Origin: Allohoeflea poritis | GTDB lineage: Bacteria; Pseudomonadota; Alphaproteobacteria; Rhizobiales; Rhizobiaceae | Reading direction: 5' to 3' | Length of the DNA stretch: 64,000 nucleotides | NCBI RefSeq assembly: GCF_027889715.1 | Contig: NZ_JAPJZH010000011.1 | Span: forward strand, 124,001-188,000 | Shown: piece by piece, positions 17,307 through 26,445 of the stretch | How positions within the stretch are numbered: position 1 is the first letter of the stretch | How the letters are laid out: each line of letters starts with the position of its first letter | Notes under the pieces: model-generated | The model's database searches: none | What the model was told of the DNA's origin: nothing | Seen by the model: the letters and a program-made list of their open reading frames with translations, nothing else | Translations under genes and position numbers: made by a program

Positions 17307-18554
17307 ATGAAACGTATACATGCACTCAAGGTAACCGCATCCGCCGCGGTTCTTGCAGCAATGATGGGCACCGCCGTCGCCGAAGAAGTTGAAGTGCTTC
17401 ACTGGTGGACATCGGGCGGCGAAGCAGCGGCCCTCAACGTCCTGAAGGACGATCTCGAAGGCAAGGGCGTCACATGGGCCGACATGCCGGTGGCCGGCGG
17501 TGGCGGCGAAGCAGCGATGACCGCACTGCGCGCCCGCGTTACGGCCGGAAACGCGCCGACTGCCGTTCAGATGCTCGGTTTCGACATCAAGGACTGGGCC
17601 AATGAGGGCGTCCTCGGCAATCTGAACGAAGTCGCGGCTGCTGAAGGCTGGGATACGGTCGTCCCCGAGGCTCTGCAGTTCTTCTCCAAGCATGACGGCA
17701 ACTGGATCGCAGCGCCGGTGAACGTTCATTCGACCAACTGGGTTTGGATCAACAAGGCCGCGCTTGATGCAGCGGGCGGCAAGGCGCCGGCCAGTTGGGA
17801 AGAGCTCGTCGCGGTTCTCGACGCCATGAAGGCAAACGGCATCACGCCGCTCGCCCATGGTGGACAGGCCTGGCAGGACGCCACCATTTTCGATGCCGTC
17901 GTCCTCAGCCTGGGCAACGACTTCTACAAGGCGTCCATGATCGACCTCGACGAAGAGGCGCTGGGCGGACCGAAGATGGTCGAGGCGTTCGACCGCATGG
18001 CCAAGCTGCGCTCCTATGTCGATGACAACTTCTCGGGACGCGACTGGAACCTGGCTTCCGCCATGGTCATCAACGGCGAAGCCGGCATGCAGATGATGGG
18101 CGACTGGGCCAAGGGCGAATTCCTCAAGGCCGACCAGGTACCCGGCAAGGATTTCGTCTGCATCCGTTTCCCGGGAACGCAAGGCTCGGTCACCTTCAAC
18201 TCCGACCAGTTCGTCATGTTCGACATCGATGAAGGCAAGGACAGCCAGAAGGCGATGGCCTCATCGGTCATGAACCCGGCGTTCCAGTCCGCATTCAATG
18301 TCGTCAAGGGCTCGGTTCCGGCACGCACGGATGTTCCCGACGCCGATTTTGACGATTGCGGCAAGAAAGGCATGAAGGACCTCGCCGAAGCCGGCGCCGG
18401 CGGATCGCTCTACGGATCCATGGCCCACGGCCATGCCGTTCCGGCCTCGGTGAAGAACGCCATGTACGATGTCGTCACCGCACACTTCAACGGCGAGTAC
18501 GATTCGGCAACCGCTGCCGAGGAACTCGTCAACGCGGTTGAAGCGGCCAAATAG
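17307..18554 (+). CDS. Sugar ABC transporter periplasmic binding protein (CUT1)
   Basis: 415 residues with a classical Sec signal peptide ([20 protein letters not shown]...AVAEE, cleavage about residue 25). The mature part is a group 1 extracellular sugar-binding protein: [16 protein letters not shown] at the N-terminus and [19 protein letters not shown] in the middle resemble the glucose/mannose-type binding proteins of proteobacteria. It is the first gene of an operon with two permeases, an ATPase and a lyxose isomerase-like enzyme. Ligand not proven; an aldopentose or aldohexose such as lyxose, mannose or glucose is plausible. A strong stem-loop lies just after the stop codon. Confidence 0.9.
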   Translation: MKRIHALKVTASAAVLAAMMGTAVAEEVEVLHWWTSGGEAAALNVLKDDLEGKGVTWADMPVAGGGGEAAMTALRARVTAGNAPTAVQMLGFDIKDWANEGVLGNLNEVAAAEGWDTVVPEALQFFSKHDGNWIAAPVNVHSTNWVWINKAALDAAGGKAPASWEELVAVLDAMKANGITPLAHGGQAWQDATIFDAVVLSLGNDFYKASMIDLDEEALGGPKMVEAFDRMAKLRSYVDDNFSGRDWNLASAMVINGEAGMQMMGDWAKGEFLKADQVPGKDFVCIRFPGTQGSVTFNSDQFVMFDIDEGKDSQKAMASSVMNPAFQSAFNVVKGSVPARTDVPDADFDDCGKKGMKDLAEAGAGGSLYGSMAHGHAVPASVKNAMYDVVTAHFNGEYDSATAAEELVNAVEAAK

Positions 18555-18596
18555 GTCTCTCCCGGACGCGACCGGCAAATAAACGGATGCGTCGAA

Positions 18597-18626
18597 AGGA
18601 TTGGCGGGCGCTTGCCTGCCAATCCT
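18597..18626 (+). promoter_or_regulatory. Intercistronic stem-loop after the binding-protein gene
   Basis: AGGATTGGCGGGC, loop GCTT, and GCCTGCCAATCCT form a 13-pair stem with one G-U pair, 43 bases after the binding-protein stop and 21 bases before the first permease. There is no U-tract. Such structures between binding-protein and permease genes commonly stabilise the upstream mRNA or cause partial termination, giving more binding protein than permease. That role is inferred. Confidence 0.55.
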
Positions 18627-18646
18627 GATTTACGGAAATTGTTTCC

Positions 18647-19522
18647 ATGCGAGACCGTCTTCAAAACTGGCTGCCGCGCATCGTACTGGCGCCGAGCTTC
18701 TTCCTGATCTTGTTTTTCGTCTACGGATTCATCGTCTACACGGGATATCTGTCGACGACGAACTCGCGCATGCTGCCCTCGAACGAATTCATCGGCCTGT
18801 CGAACTACGTCAAGCTGTTCGGGCTCAGCCACTGGGAGACGGCACTCACCAATCTTGCCATTTTCGGCATTCTCTATATCGGCATCAGCTCCGTGCTCGG
18901 CCTGGCGCTCGCCATTCTCCTGGACCAGAAGATCAGGGCCGAGGGAATCATCCGTCCGATCTATCTCTATCCCATGGCGCTGTCCTTCATCGTGACGGGC
19001 ACCGCCTGGAAGTGGTTCCTCGATCCCGGCATCGGCCTTGAACACACGCTTCACCAATGGGGCTGGGAGAGCTTCCATTTCGACTGGATCAAGAACCGCC
19101 ATTTCGCGATCTACACGGTTGTCATCGCCGCTGTCTGGCAGTCGTCCGGCTTCGTCATGGCCATGTTCCTTGCCGGCCTGCGCGGCGTCGACAACGAGAT
19201 CATCAGGGCCGCGCAGATCGACGGCGCATCGGGCTGGAGGATCTACCGCCGTATCATCATCCCGATGATGCGCCCGGTTTTCCTGTCGGCCTTCGTGGTG
19301 CTCGCCCACCTGGCGATCAAGGCCTATGACCTTGTCATCGCGCTGACCGGCGGCGGACCGGGTCGGGCCACCGAACTGCCGGCGACCTTCATGTATTCCT
19401 ACACCTTCACCCGCAACCAGATGGGCGTCGGCGCATCATCGGCGATTATCATGCTGATCATGATCTTCTCGATCATCGTGCCCTATCTCTACAGCGAATT
19501 GCGCAGCGAGGGCCGGCGATGA
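18647..19522 (+). CDS. Sugar ABC transporter permease 1
   Basis: 291 residues, mostly membrane-spanning (six predicted segments, the first at about residues 10-32). The cytoplasmic EAA loop is present near residues 185-205 as EIIRAAQIDGASGWRIYRRI, which contacts the ATPase. This is a MalF/UgpA-type inner-membrane subunit of a CUT1 sugar importer. It follows the binding protein after the stem-loop and overlaps permease 2 by four bases (ATGA). Confidence 0.9.
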   Translation: MRDRLQNWLPRIVLAPSFFLILFFVYGFIVYTGYLSTTNSRMLPSNEFIGLSNYVKLFGLSHWETALTNLAIFGILYIGISSVLGLALAILLDQKIRAEGIIRPIYLYPMALSFIVTGTAWKWFLDPGIGLEHTLHQWGWESFHFDWIKNRHFAIYTVVIAAVWQSSGFVMAMFLAGLRGVDNEIIRAAQIDGASGWRIYRRIIIPMMRPVFLSAFVVLAHLAIKAYDLVIALTGGGPGRATELPATFMYSYTFTRNQMGVGASSAIIMLIMIFSIIVPYLYSELRSEGRR

Positions 19523-20400
19523 GCATTCCCTCCCAGGACAACGCCATTCAGGGCAGCCGGCTGATCAGGGCGCTGATCTACACGGTCCTGATCGTCTTCG
19601 TGATCTACTACCTGCTGCCGCTCTACGTGATGCTGGTCAACTCCTTCAAGCCGCTGGAGGAAATCCGCGGCGGCGACATGCTGTCCCTGCCGGATCAGTG
19701 GACCATCGCCCCGTGGCTTTCGGCCTGGAGCACCGCGCAGATCGGCGTCGAACCGACGGGCCTGCGGCCCTATTTCTGGAACTCGATCATGATGGTGGTA
19801 CCGGCCGTCGCCATATCGACGGTCCTCGGCGCCCTCAACGGCTATGTGCTGACCAAATGGCAGTTCCGCGGCCACGGCATCGTCTTCGGCATGCTGCTTC
19901 TCGCCTGCTTCATCCCGTTCCAGATCGTCTTGATCCCGATGGCGCGGGTCCTTGGCTTCCTCGGTATCGCCGGAACTACCGGCGGTCTCGTCCTCGTCCA
20001 CATGGTCTACGGGCTCGGCTTCACCACGCTTTTCTTCCGCAACTACTACGCCGCCTTCCCGACGGAACTTGTGCGCGCGGCACAGATCGACGGGGCCGGA
20101 TTCTTCACCATTTTCTGGCGCATACTGGTGCCGAGCTCAGCGCCGATCGCGGTGGTGACGATCATCTGGCAGTTCACCAATATCTGGAACGACTTCCTGT
20201 TCGGCTCGTCATTCGCCGATTTCGATTCCGTGCCGATGACCGTTGCGCTGAACAATCTGGTCAGTTCCTCGACCGGCGTGAAGGAATACAACGTCCACTT
20301 TGCCGGCGCCGTTCTGGCGGCGCTGCCGACCCTCGTCGTCTACATTGTTTCCGGACGTTATTTTGTGCGCGGTCTCATGGCCGGCGCAGTCAAAGGATAG
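19519..20400 (+). CDS. Sugar ABC transporter permease 2
   Basis: 293 residues, MalG/UgpE-type. Hydrophobic segments run from about residue 16 to the end. The EAA loop reads ELVRAAQIDGAGFFTIFWRI (about residue 190), close in sequence to the loop of permease 1 as expected for a heterodimeric channel. Translation is coupled to permease 1 through an ATGA overlap, and the ATPase gene starts three bases after its stop codon. Confidence 0.9.
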   Translation: MSIPSQDNAIQGSRLIRALIYTVLIVFVIYYLLPLYVMLVNSFKPLEEIRGGDMLSLPDQWTIAPWLSAWSTAQIGVEPTGLRPYFWNSIMMVVPAVAISTVLGALNGYVLTKWQFRGHGIVFGMLLLACFIPFQIVLIPMARVLGFLGIAGTTGGLVLVHMVYGLGFTTLFFRNYYAAFPTELVRAAQIDGAGFFTIFWRILVPSSAPIAVVTIIWQFTNIWNDFLFGSSFADFDSVPMTVALNNLVSSSTGVKEYNVHFAGAVLAALPTLVVYIVSGRYFVRGLMAGAVKG

Positions 20401-20403
20401 ATC

Positions 20404-21516
20404 ATGGCGTCTTTGACCATCGAAAATCTCCACAAGTCTTACGGCAGTGTCGAAGTGCTCAAGGGCATCGACATTGAAATCGAGGACGGCGGCTTCCTTG
20501 TGCTGGTCGGCCCTTCGGGCTGCGGCAAGTCCACGCTCTTGAACACCATCGCCGGCCTCGAGGACATCACCAGCGGCGACATCCGCATCGGCGATCGCTC
20601 GGTCGCCGGGCTGCATCCATCCAAGCGCGACATCGCCATGGTCTTCCAGTCCTACGCGCTCTATCCGAACATGTCGGTCGCGCAAAACATCAGCTTCGGC
20701 ATGGAGATCCGCGGCATCGACAAGGCAAGCCGCGAAAAGGCCATCCGCGACGTCGCCGACATGCTGCAGATCGGCCAGCTTCTCGACCGCAAGCCGAGCC
20801 AGCTCTCCGGCGGCCAGCGCCAGCGCGTCGCCATGGGGCGCGCCCTTGTGCGCGATCCGATGGTCTTCCTGTTCGACGAACCGCTCTCCAATCTCGATGC
20901 CAAGCTGCGCGTCGACATGCGCACCGAGATCAAGCGGCTGCACCAGCGCATGGGTACCACCATCGTGTATGTCACCCACGACCAGATCGAGGCCCTGACC
21001 CTGGCCACCAAGATCGCGGTTCTCAAGGACGGCATCCTGCAGCAATTCGGCACGCCGGCGGAAATCTACAACGATCCGAGCAACATGTTCGTCGCCGACT
21101 TCATGGGCTCACCCTCGATGAACCTGATCGAGGCGACCGTCGCAAAGAACGGTTCGGACCACGCCATTGAGCTCGAATCCGCCGACGGATCGAGCCTTTC
21201 ACTGCCGGTCAACGGCCTTGCGTCACTTGCCGACTACGCCGGCCGCAAGATCGTTTTCGGCATCCGGCCCGAGGCGCTGACCGATCCGGAAGGCGCCGAC
21301 CGGAACGAGACCCGTGTGGTCGAGCAGTCCTGCCTGATCGAGGTCGTCGAACCTGCCGGCTCCGATACCTTCGCGGTCACGCGGCTCGGCGGCAAGGAAG
21401 CCATCGCCCGGCTGCGCGCCGATGCCAAGATCGAGCCGAACCAGCAGGCGCGGCTGGCTTTCAACATGGCCAAGGCGGTGTTCTTCGACCCCGAATCCAC
21501 CAATCGCATTCACTAG
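20404..21516 (+). CDS. Sugar ABC transporter ATP-binding protein (MalK/UgpC type)
   Basis: 370 residues, typical of MalK-like ATPases. The Walker A GPSGCGKST is near residue 36, the Q-loop in VFQSYALYP near 82, the signature LSGGQRQR near 135, Walker B VFLFDEP near 155 and the switch histidine in VTHD near 192. The last ~130 residues form the TOBE/OB regulatory domain, which in MalK binds regulators. It energises the two permeases encoded immediately upstream. Confidence 0.93.
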   Translation: MASLTIENLHKSYGSVEVLKGIDIEIEDGGFLVLVGPSGCGKSTLLNTIAGLEDITSGDIRIGDRSVAGLHPSKRDIAMVFQSYALYPNMSVAQNISFGMEIRGIDKASREKAIRDVADMLQIGQLLDRKPSQLSGGQRQRVAMGRALVRDPMVFLFDEPLSNLDAKLRVDMRTEIKRLHQRMGTTIVYVTHDQIEALTLATKIAVLKDGILQQFGTPAEIYNDPSNMFVADFMGSPSMNLIEATVAKNGSDHAIELESADGSSLSLPVNGLASLADYAGRKIVFGIRPEALTDPEGADRNETRVVEQSCLIEVVEPAGSDTFAVTRLGGKEAIARLRADAKIEPNQQARLAFNMAKAVFFDPESTNRIH

Positions 21517-21550
21517 AGCAAATCATTGGCCGCGAGCGGCGGGAAAGACG

Positions 21551-22228
21551 ATGAAACGGTCTCAGATCAATGAAATCCTTGCGCGCGGCGACGCGTTCTT
21601 CCGCTCCTTCGGCTATGTGCTGCCGCCCTTTGCCTATTGGAGCCCCGACGCGATGCGGGCACCCGAAGCCGCGATGATCGTCGAGCGCGGCATGGGCTGG
21701 GACATCACCGATTACGGACAGGGAAAGTTCGACGAACTCGGCCTGTTCCTGTTCACGGTCCGCAATGGCGATCCGGCCGATCTCGGATCCGGCAGCGGCA
21801 TGCTCTATGCGGAAAAGATCATGATCTCCCGCAAGGATCAGCTCAGCCCCATGCACCGCCACATCGTCAAGGCCGAGGACATCATCAATCGCGGCGGCGG
21901 CAAGCTGGTCCTGGAACTCTTCCAGTCGGCGCCGGATGGTTCCATCGACCGGCACAGCGATGTCAGCGTTCCGGTCGACGGACGCATGCGCACGCTCGCC
22001 GCAGGCGGCCATCTCAAGCTCGATCCCGGCGAGAGCGTAACGCTGATGCCGAGCGTCTGGCATGCCTTCTGGGGTGAAGGCGACGACGTCCTCATCGGCG
22101 AGGTCTCCACGGTCAATGACGACCGCACGGACAATGTCTTCGAAATGCCGATCCCCCGCTTCACCACCGTGGAGGAAGACGTGCCACCGGTTCACCTGCT
22201 GGTGTCGGACTACGAGAATTTGGGCTGA
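21551..22228 (+). CDS. D-lyxose ketol-isomerase-like cupin enzyme
   Basis: 225 residues from ATG 21551. The cupin metal site is visible as MHRHIVKAEDI (His-x-His-x4-Glu, about residues 101-108) with a further histidine in VWHAFW (about residue 173), matching the manganese ligands of the D-lyxose isomerase family (lyxose to xylulose; also mannose to fructose). The GGGAAAGACG upstream gives a weak ribosome-binding site. As last gene of the ABC operon it indicates that the imported sugar is an aldose with lyxose/mannose configuration. No kinase for the resulting ketose is present nearby. Confidence 0.83.
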   Translation: MKRSQINEILARGDAFFRSFGYVLPPFAYWSPDAMRAPEAAMIVERGMGWDITDYGQGKFDELGLFLFTVRNGDPADLGSGSGMLYAEKIMISRKDQLSPMHRHIVKAEDIINRGGGKLVLELFQSAPDGSIDRHSDVSVPVDGRMRTLAAGGHLKLDPGESVTLMPSVWHAFWGEGDDVLIGEVSTVNDDRTDNVFEMPIPRFTTVEEDVPPVHLLVSDYENLG

Positions 22229-22241
22229 GTTGTCCTTTTAA

Positions 22242-22492
22242 TTTGCGCTCACGGCCGCACGCCGCTGCGCGGCTGGCCTGCGCGGGCGCGCCGCATAAGC
22301 GGCGACGGCCGGTCGGCCTTGCGAAGCCTGCGGCTTCGGGTTCTTTTCCCATGACAAGCTGTACAGGGGAAAGGACTACGGTGCGCAGCACCGCAAGCGC
22401 GACCGCGCGGCGGCCACGGCGGGTTTACCCGCCGGTATTGGCCGCCCCCGCGGAGCATAGGCCCGACAGGGCCGCTCATGCGTGAGCGCAAA
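22242..22492. mobile_element. 251-bp MITE-like element with perfect 12-bp terminal inverted repeats
   Basis: TTTGCGCTCACG at 22242-22253 and its exact reverse complement CGTGAGCGCAAA at 22481-22492 bracket a very GC-rich, palindrome-rich stretch without a credible gene. Inside is a hairpin GGCGGG-TTTA-CCCGCC (about 22418-22433). The element fills the gap between two convergent genes (lyxose isomerase, stop 22228; decarboxylase, stop 22522). I see no target-site duplication directly at the ends (flanks A and C). It could be a non-autonomous element or an extragenic palindromic repeat; only one copy is seen in this window. Confidence 0.5.
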
Positions 22493-22521
22493 CAAATGCG
22501 CGGCGCGCCGCGTGAGAACAA

Positions 22522-23655
22522 TCAGATCACATAGCTCCGCAGCGGCTCGAAGCCGTTGAACGCGACGGACGAATAGGTCGTCGTGTAGGCGCCCGTGCCT
22601 TCGATCAGCACCTCGTCGCCGATGGTCAGCGAAACGGGAAGCGGATAGGGCGTCTTCTCATAGAGAACGTCGGCGCTGTCGCAGGTCGGGCCGGCAAGAA
22701 CGCAGGGCTCGGCGCGGTCATCGTCGCGTGCCGTACGGATCGGATAGCGGATGGCTTCGTCCATCGTCTCGGCGAGACCGCCGAACTTGCCGATGTCGAG
22801 ATAGACCCACCGCACATTGTCGTTGTCGGCCTTGCGCGATACCAGCACCACTTCCGCCTTGATGACGCCGGCATTGCCCACCATGCCCCTGCCCGGTTCG
22901 ATGATCGTCTCCGGGATGCGGTTGCCGAAATGCCGGCTAAGCGCCTCGAAGATCGCCTGGCCATAAGCCTCGGCCGCCGGAACGTCCTTCAGGTACCGGG
23001 TCGGGAAGCCGCCGCCCATATTGACCATCCGCAGCACGATCCCGTCTTCGGCGAGATCATCGAATACGCGGCGCGCATCGGCCAGAGCGCTGTCCCAGGC
23101 ATCGAGGTCCGTCTGCTGCGAGCCGACATGGAAGGAAACGCCAAAGGCTTCCAGGCCCAGCGCATGGCCGTGGCGCAACACATCGCAGGCCATATCCGGC
23201 ACACAGCCGAATTTGCGCGACAGCGGCCACTCGGCGCCCTCGCCGTCCGTCAACACACGGCAGAAGAAGCGTGACCCGGGCGCAGCGCGGGCAACCTTCT
23301 CGACCTCTTCCTTGCTGTCGACGGCAAACATCGTCACGCCGAGCGAGAAGGCGCGGGCGATATCCCGCTCCTTCTTGATCGTATTGCCGAAGGAAATGCG
23401 CTCCGGCGTCGCGCCGGCCTCCAGCGCCATCTCGACCTCGGTGATCGAGGCCGCATCGAAATTCGATCCCATCGAAGCGAGCAGGCGCAGGATTTCCGGC
23501 GCGGGATTGGCCTTGATGGCGTAATAGATCGCGCTGTCCGGCAGCGCTCGGCGAAAGGCGGTGAAATTGTCGCGCACGACGTCAAGATCGACGACGAGGC
23601 AAGGCCCGTCCGGTCGTCGCGTGTTCAGAAAGTCGATAATGCGTTCAGTGGTCAT
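22522..23655 (-). CDS. Ornithine/lysine decarboxylase (alanine-racemase fold)
   Basis: 377 residues from ATG 23655 with GGGAGA seven bases upstream. The fold III PLP decarboxylase motifs are clear: YYAIKANP carries the PLP lysine near residue 50, VSFHVGSQQTD binds substrate, and GPTCDSAD supplies the catalytic cysteine from the other subunit. The length matches short alphaproteobacterial and eukaryotic-type ODCs. It makes putrescine (and possibly cadaverine from lysine). The start is separated from its likely promoter by a leader of almost 400 nt, which suggests RNA-level control. It is convergent with the sugar operon. Confidence 0.92.
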   Translation of the reverse strand: MTTERIIDFLNTRRPDGPCLVVDLDVVRDNFTAFRRALPDSAIYYAIKANPAPEILRLLASMGSNFDAASITEVEMALEAGATPERISFGNTIKKERDIARAFSLGVTMFAVDSKEEVEKVARAAPGSRFFCRVLTDGEGAEWPLSRKFGCVPDMACDVLRHGHALGLEAFGVSFHVGSQQTDLDAWDSALADARRVFDDLAEDGIVLRMVNMGGGFPTRYLKDVPAAEAYGQAIFEALSRHFGNRIPETIIEPGRGMVGNAGVIKAEVVLVSRKADNDNVRWVYLDIGKFGGLAETMDEAIRYPIRTARDDDRAEPCVLAGPTCDSADVLYEKTPYPLPVSLTIGDEVLIEGTGAYTTTYSSVAFNGFEPLRSYVI

Positions 23656-24049
23656 CGGTTTCTCCCAACAACCCGGATTGCTCCGGATGACAAAGGGCAT
23701 ACGATCACTGGCCATGGAGCCGATTGGTGGAAACACCGGTTCCGCAACGAATGGTCGATGCGACGATGGAACCGCGTACCCGAAGGGTTCGCGAATTCCG
23801 CTTTGTCTGCCTTGGATTGGTTGGGAGACCCAGCCGCACTTCCGGCAATGAAGGTGTGCCTCTGCAGTAACCCCGGCCTTTGGACAGCCGGCAGACACCA
23901 TAAAGGCCCGCACCGTCGTTGCTTCAAGATGTCCTCGATTTGACGGTTGGCCGGCAAACCGACTGGAGGGGTTAATTCCAGGTACCTTACCGATTTCCTC
24001 ACCTTATCGAGGGTCGGCGGACACCCACAGGCACGTGCGACTTTGGGCA
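23656..24049 (-). ncRNA. Long structured leader of the decarboxylase, candidate speF motif
   Basis: From the predicted transcription start (about 24049) to the ATG the mRNA has a ~394-nt leader. It contains a perfect seven-pair stem GGCCTTT...AAAGGCC around 23875-23906 and other GC-rich inverted repeats. The speF RNA motif was described upstream of ornithine decarboxylase genes in alphaproteobacteria, which fits gene and clade. I identify it by position and structure, not by a covariance-model match. In one frame the leader stays open and joins the decarboxylase, but that N-terminal extension resembles no protein. Confidence 0.5.
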
Positions 24050-24055
24050 GCTGCG

Positions 24056-24084
24056 GACATAAGGCGTCACGCTGTCACAATCAA
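24056..24084 (-). promoter_or_regulatory. Promoter of the decarboxylase leader
   Basis: On the minus strand TTGATT (24084-24079) and TATGTC (24061-24056) are separated by 17 bases. No better-spaced pair is seen between here and the decarboxylase ATG. It lies back-to-back with the amidase gene, whose own promoter is not clear. Confidence 0.4.
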
Positions 24085-24178
24085 GCGGTTTTTTGCCCAA
24101 GATACTATGGACAAAGGCCCGCTTTTGTAAAAAATGAACGATCTTGGCATCCGGGTTCAATATCTTGAGACAATTGAC

Positions 24179-25393
24179 ATGAATCTCGTTCAAAGCGACC
24201 CGTTCAACGCGTTTATCGAAACCGGCGGTCCGGCCATACCTGCCGGGTCCGAAGGGCCGCTTGCGGGCTGCAGACTTGCGGTCAAGGACATATTCGATGT
24301 TGCCGGACACATCACCGGCCGCGGCAATCCGCACTGGCGCGATGAAAGCGAGCCCGCCGCCGCCACGGCTCCCGCAGTCCAGACGCTGCTCGACGCGGGC
24401 GCACAGTTCATCGGCAAGACCCAGACGGACGAGTTCGCCTTCTCGCTGAACGGCCACAACGCCCACTACCCGCAGCCGGTGAATCCGGCCGCGCCTGAAC
24501 GGATCACCGGAGGCTCGTCATCGGGATCGGTCGCCGCCGTTGCAGCCGGCCTTGCCGATATCGCCACCGGCTCGGATACCGGCGGATCGATCCGAGCGCC
24601 GGCATCCTATTGCGGCCTGGTCGGCCTGCGCACCACGCATGGGCTGATTTCCCTTGATGGAACCATGCCCCTCGCACCGAGCTTCGACACATTCGGCTGG
24701 TTCGCCCGCAACACCGATCTGTACATAACCGTTGCCGAACTGCTGCTGCCCGCCTCGGATTTCACGGCATCGCGGCTTCTGCGCATTCCGGAACAGGAGG
24801 CCATGCTGGCCGGCACGACGGAACAGAACGCCTATGCGGACGCGCTACGCCTTGTCCAGGACGTGGTCGGTGGCGCAACCGGATTGCAACTGACCGCACT
24901 TGATATCGAGGAACGCTACTGGTGCCTGCGAAAACTGCAGGCCCGCGAGGCCTGGGAATCACACGGCGCATGGATCAGCGCCGCGGAACGCAATCTCGGC
25001 CCGGGCGTCAGGGAACGCTTCGCCTTCGGCACCACGATCGACGATGAAACCGTCAATTCGGAGACCGCCAAGCGGACCGCGCTGACAGACGAACTGGCCG
25101 ATCTCATCGGCAATGACGGTCTGGTCGTCATGCCGACGGTTCCAGGCGCCGCACCGCTCGCCGCCGCCTCGTTCGAGGACATCCAGGATTACCGCGAGCG
25201 CGCTATCCGATTGCTTTGCCTGTCGGGCCTGACGGGATTTCCGCAACTCACCTTGCCGGTCGCCTCCGTCGACTGCGCGCCCTTCGGAATTTCACTGATG
25301 GGGCCGAAAGGCTCGGACCGGTCGCTGCTCGACATCGGCAGGAAGATTATCGACCGGGCGTCCGAAAACGGGACAGATCCATGGACACGCTGA
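24179..25393 (+). CDS. Amidase (amidase-signature family, AtzF/GatA-like)
   Basis: 404 residues if started at ATG 24179, which places DPFNAF near the N-terminus as in relatives; an in-frame ATG at 24134 is possible and neither has a strong ribosome-binding site. The Ser-cisSer-Lys triad is visible: VKDIFDVAG (lysine near residue 48), GGSSSGS (about 124) and GSDTGGSIRAPASYCGLVG (nucleophile serine near 150). These enzymes hydrolyse amides such as allophanate or aliphatic amides in the cytoplasm. It overlaps the LysR gene by 13 bases, so the two are probably co-expressed. Confidence 0.87.
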   Translation: MNLVQSDPFNAFIETGGPAIPAGSEGPLAGCRLAVKDIFDVAGHITGRGNPHWRDESEPAAATAPAVQTLLDAGAQFIGKTQTDEFAFSLNGHNAHYPQPVNPAAPERITGGSSSGSVAAVAAGLADIATGSDTGGSIRAPASYCGLVGLRTTHGLISLDGTMPLAPSFDTFGWFARNTDLYITVAELLLPASDFTASRLLRIPEQEAMLAGTTEQNAYADALRLVQDVVGGATGLQLTALDIEERYWCLRKLQAREAWESHGAWISAAERNLGPGVRERFAFGTTIDDETVNSETAKRTALTDELADLIGNDGLVVMPTVPGAAPLAAASFEDIQDYRERAIRLLCLSGLTGFPQLTLPVASVDCAPFGISLMGPKGSDRSLLDIGRKIIDRASENGTDPWTR

Positions 25394-26289
25394 CACGCAT
25401 ACGCGCATTCATCGACGTTGTGGAAGCGGAGGGCTTCTCCGCGGCGGCGCGCAGGAACGGCCGTTCCAAGGCGCTGCTTTCGAAATATGTGCGCGAACTT
25501 GAGGACGATCTCGGCGCGCTGCTGCTCAACCGCACGACACGGCAGTTCTCGCTCACCGAAGCCGGACACACCTATTATCGCTCCGCCTCCGACATCCTGA
25601 AGGAGATCGACAATCTCGCCGACCTGGTGCGCGAAACGAGCCGCGACCTGAAAGGCACGGTGCGCGTCTCCGCGCCGCGAACCTTCACCGATGCCGATAT
25701 CGGTCAGTCAATGATCGATTTCGCGATGGAAAATCCCGAGATCAAGCTCGAGATCACCTCCGACGACCGATTTGTCGACCTTGTCGAGGAAGGCTTCGAC
25801 GTCGCCATCCGCATCACGCGGCTGGCCGATTCCGGCCTGATCGCCCGCAAGCTGGCGCCCTTCAAGGCCTATGTCTGCGCCAGCCCGGACTTCCTGCAAC
25901 GCTATCCCGGTCTCAAGGAACCGGCAGACCTCGTCGACGTGCCCTGCATCATGGACACCAATGCCCGTTCTCTCAACAACTGGCACTTCCGGGGCAAGGA
26001 CGACGCGACGGAAACAGTCACCGTGAAAGGCCCCATCGAGGTCAACAGCCCGACTGCCAGCATGAAGGCCGTGCGTGCCGGTCTCGGCGTGTCCATGCTG
26101 CCGGATTTCGTCGTATGGCCGCTGCTCAAAAGCGGTGAGATCGTCACATTGTTCGAGGACCGGGTGCCGGATGGTGCGGCTATTTACGCCGTCTACCCGC
26201 ATCGCCGCTACCTGCCGGCCAAGGTCCGCGCCTTCGTCGATTACCTCGCGGTCTGGTTCAAGCAATATGGTGGATATTGCGACCGTTAA
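25381..26289 (+). CDS. LysR-family transcriptional regulator
   Basis: 302 residues starting at ATG 25381 inside the end of the amidase gene. The N-terminal winged helix (MDTLTRIRAFIDVVEAEGFSAAARR start; SLTEAGHTYY wing end) and the C-terminal substrate-binding domain with IRITRLADSGLIARKL are typical of the LysR subgroup related to CrgA/DsdC-like regulators. Unlike most LysR genes it is downstream of and overlapping its neighbour rather than divergent. It may regulate the amidase or the divergent decarboxylase; no target is proven. Confidence 0.88.
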   Translation: MDTLTRIRAFIDVVEAEGFSAAARRNGRSKALLSKYVRELEDDLGALLLNRTTRQFSLTEAGHTYYRSASDILKEIDNLADLVRETSRDLKGTVRVSAPRTFTDADIGQSMIDFAMENPEIKLEITSDDRFVDLVEEGFDVAIRITRLADSGLIARKLAPFKAYVCASPDFLQRYPGLKEPADLVDVPCIMDTNARSLNNWHFRGKDDATETVTVKGPIEVNSPTASMKAVRAGLGVSMLPDFVVWPLLKSGEIVTLFEDRVPDGAAIYAVYPHRRYLPAKVRAFVDYLAVWFKQYGGYCDR

Positions 26290-26445
26290 GCGCCATATCG
26301 GAACCAGCAACGACTGCGATTCCAATGGGTGGGCAATTGCGGTAAAGTGACAACGCACGGATTCGGAAGCGGAAATGTCACGCCAGTCCAATTCCGGCCC
26401 AATTCTTCAGGCATGGGGCAAGACCGAACGGGAACCCGACCGACG

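Noticed and set aside
22522-23913. N-terminal extension of the decarboxylase reading frame back to 23913
   Set aside because: The extension has no family resemblance, while ATG 23655 has a good ribosome-binding site and gives the normal length; the upstream part is better read as an RNA leader.
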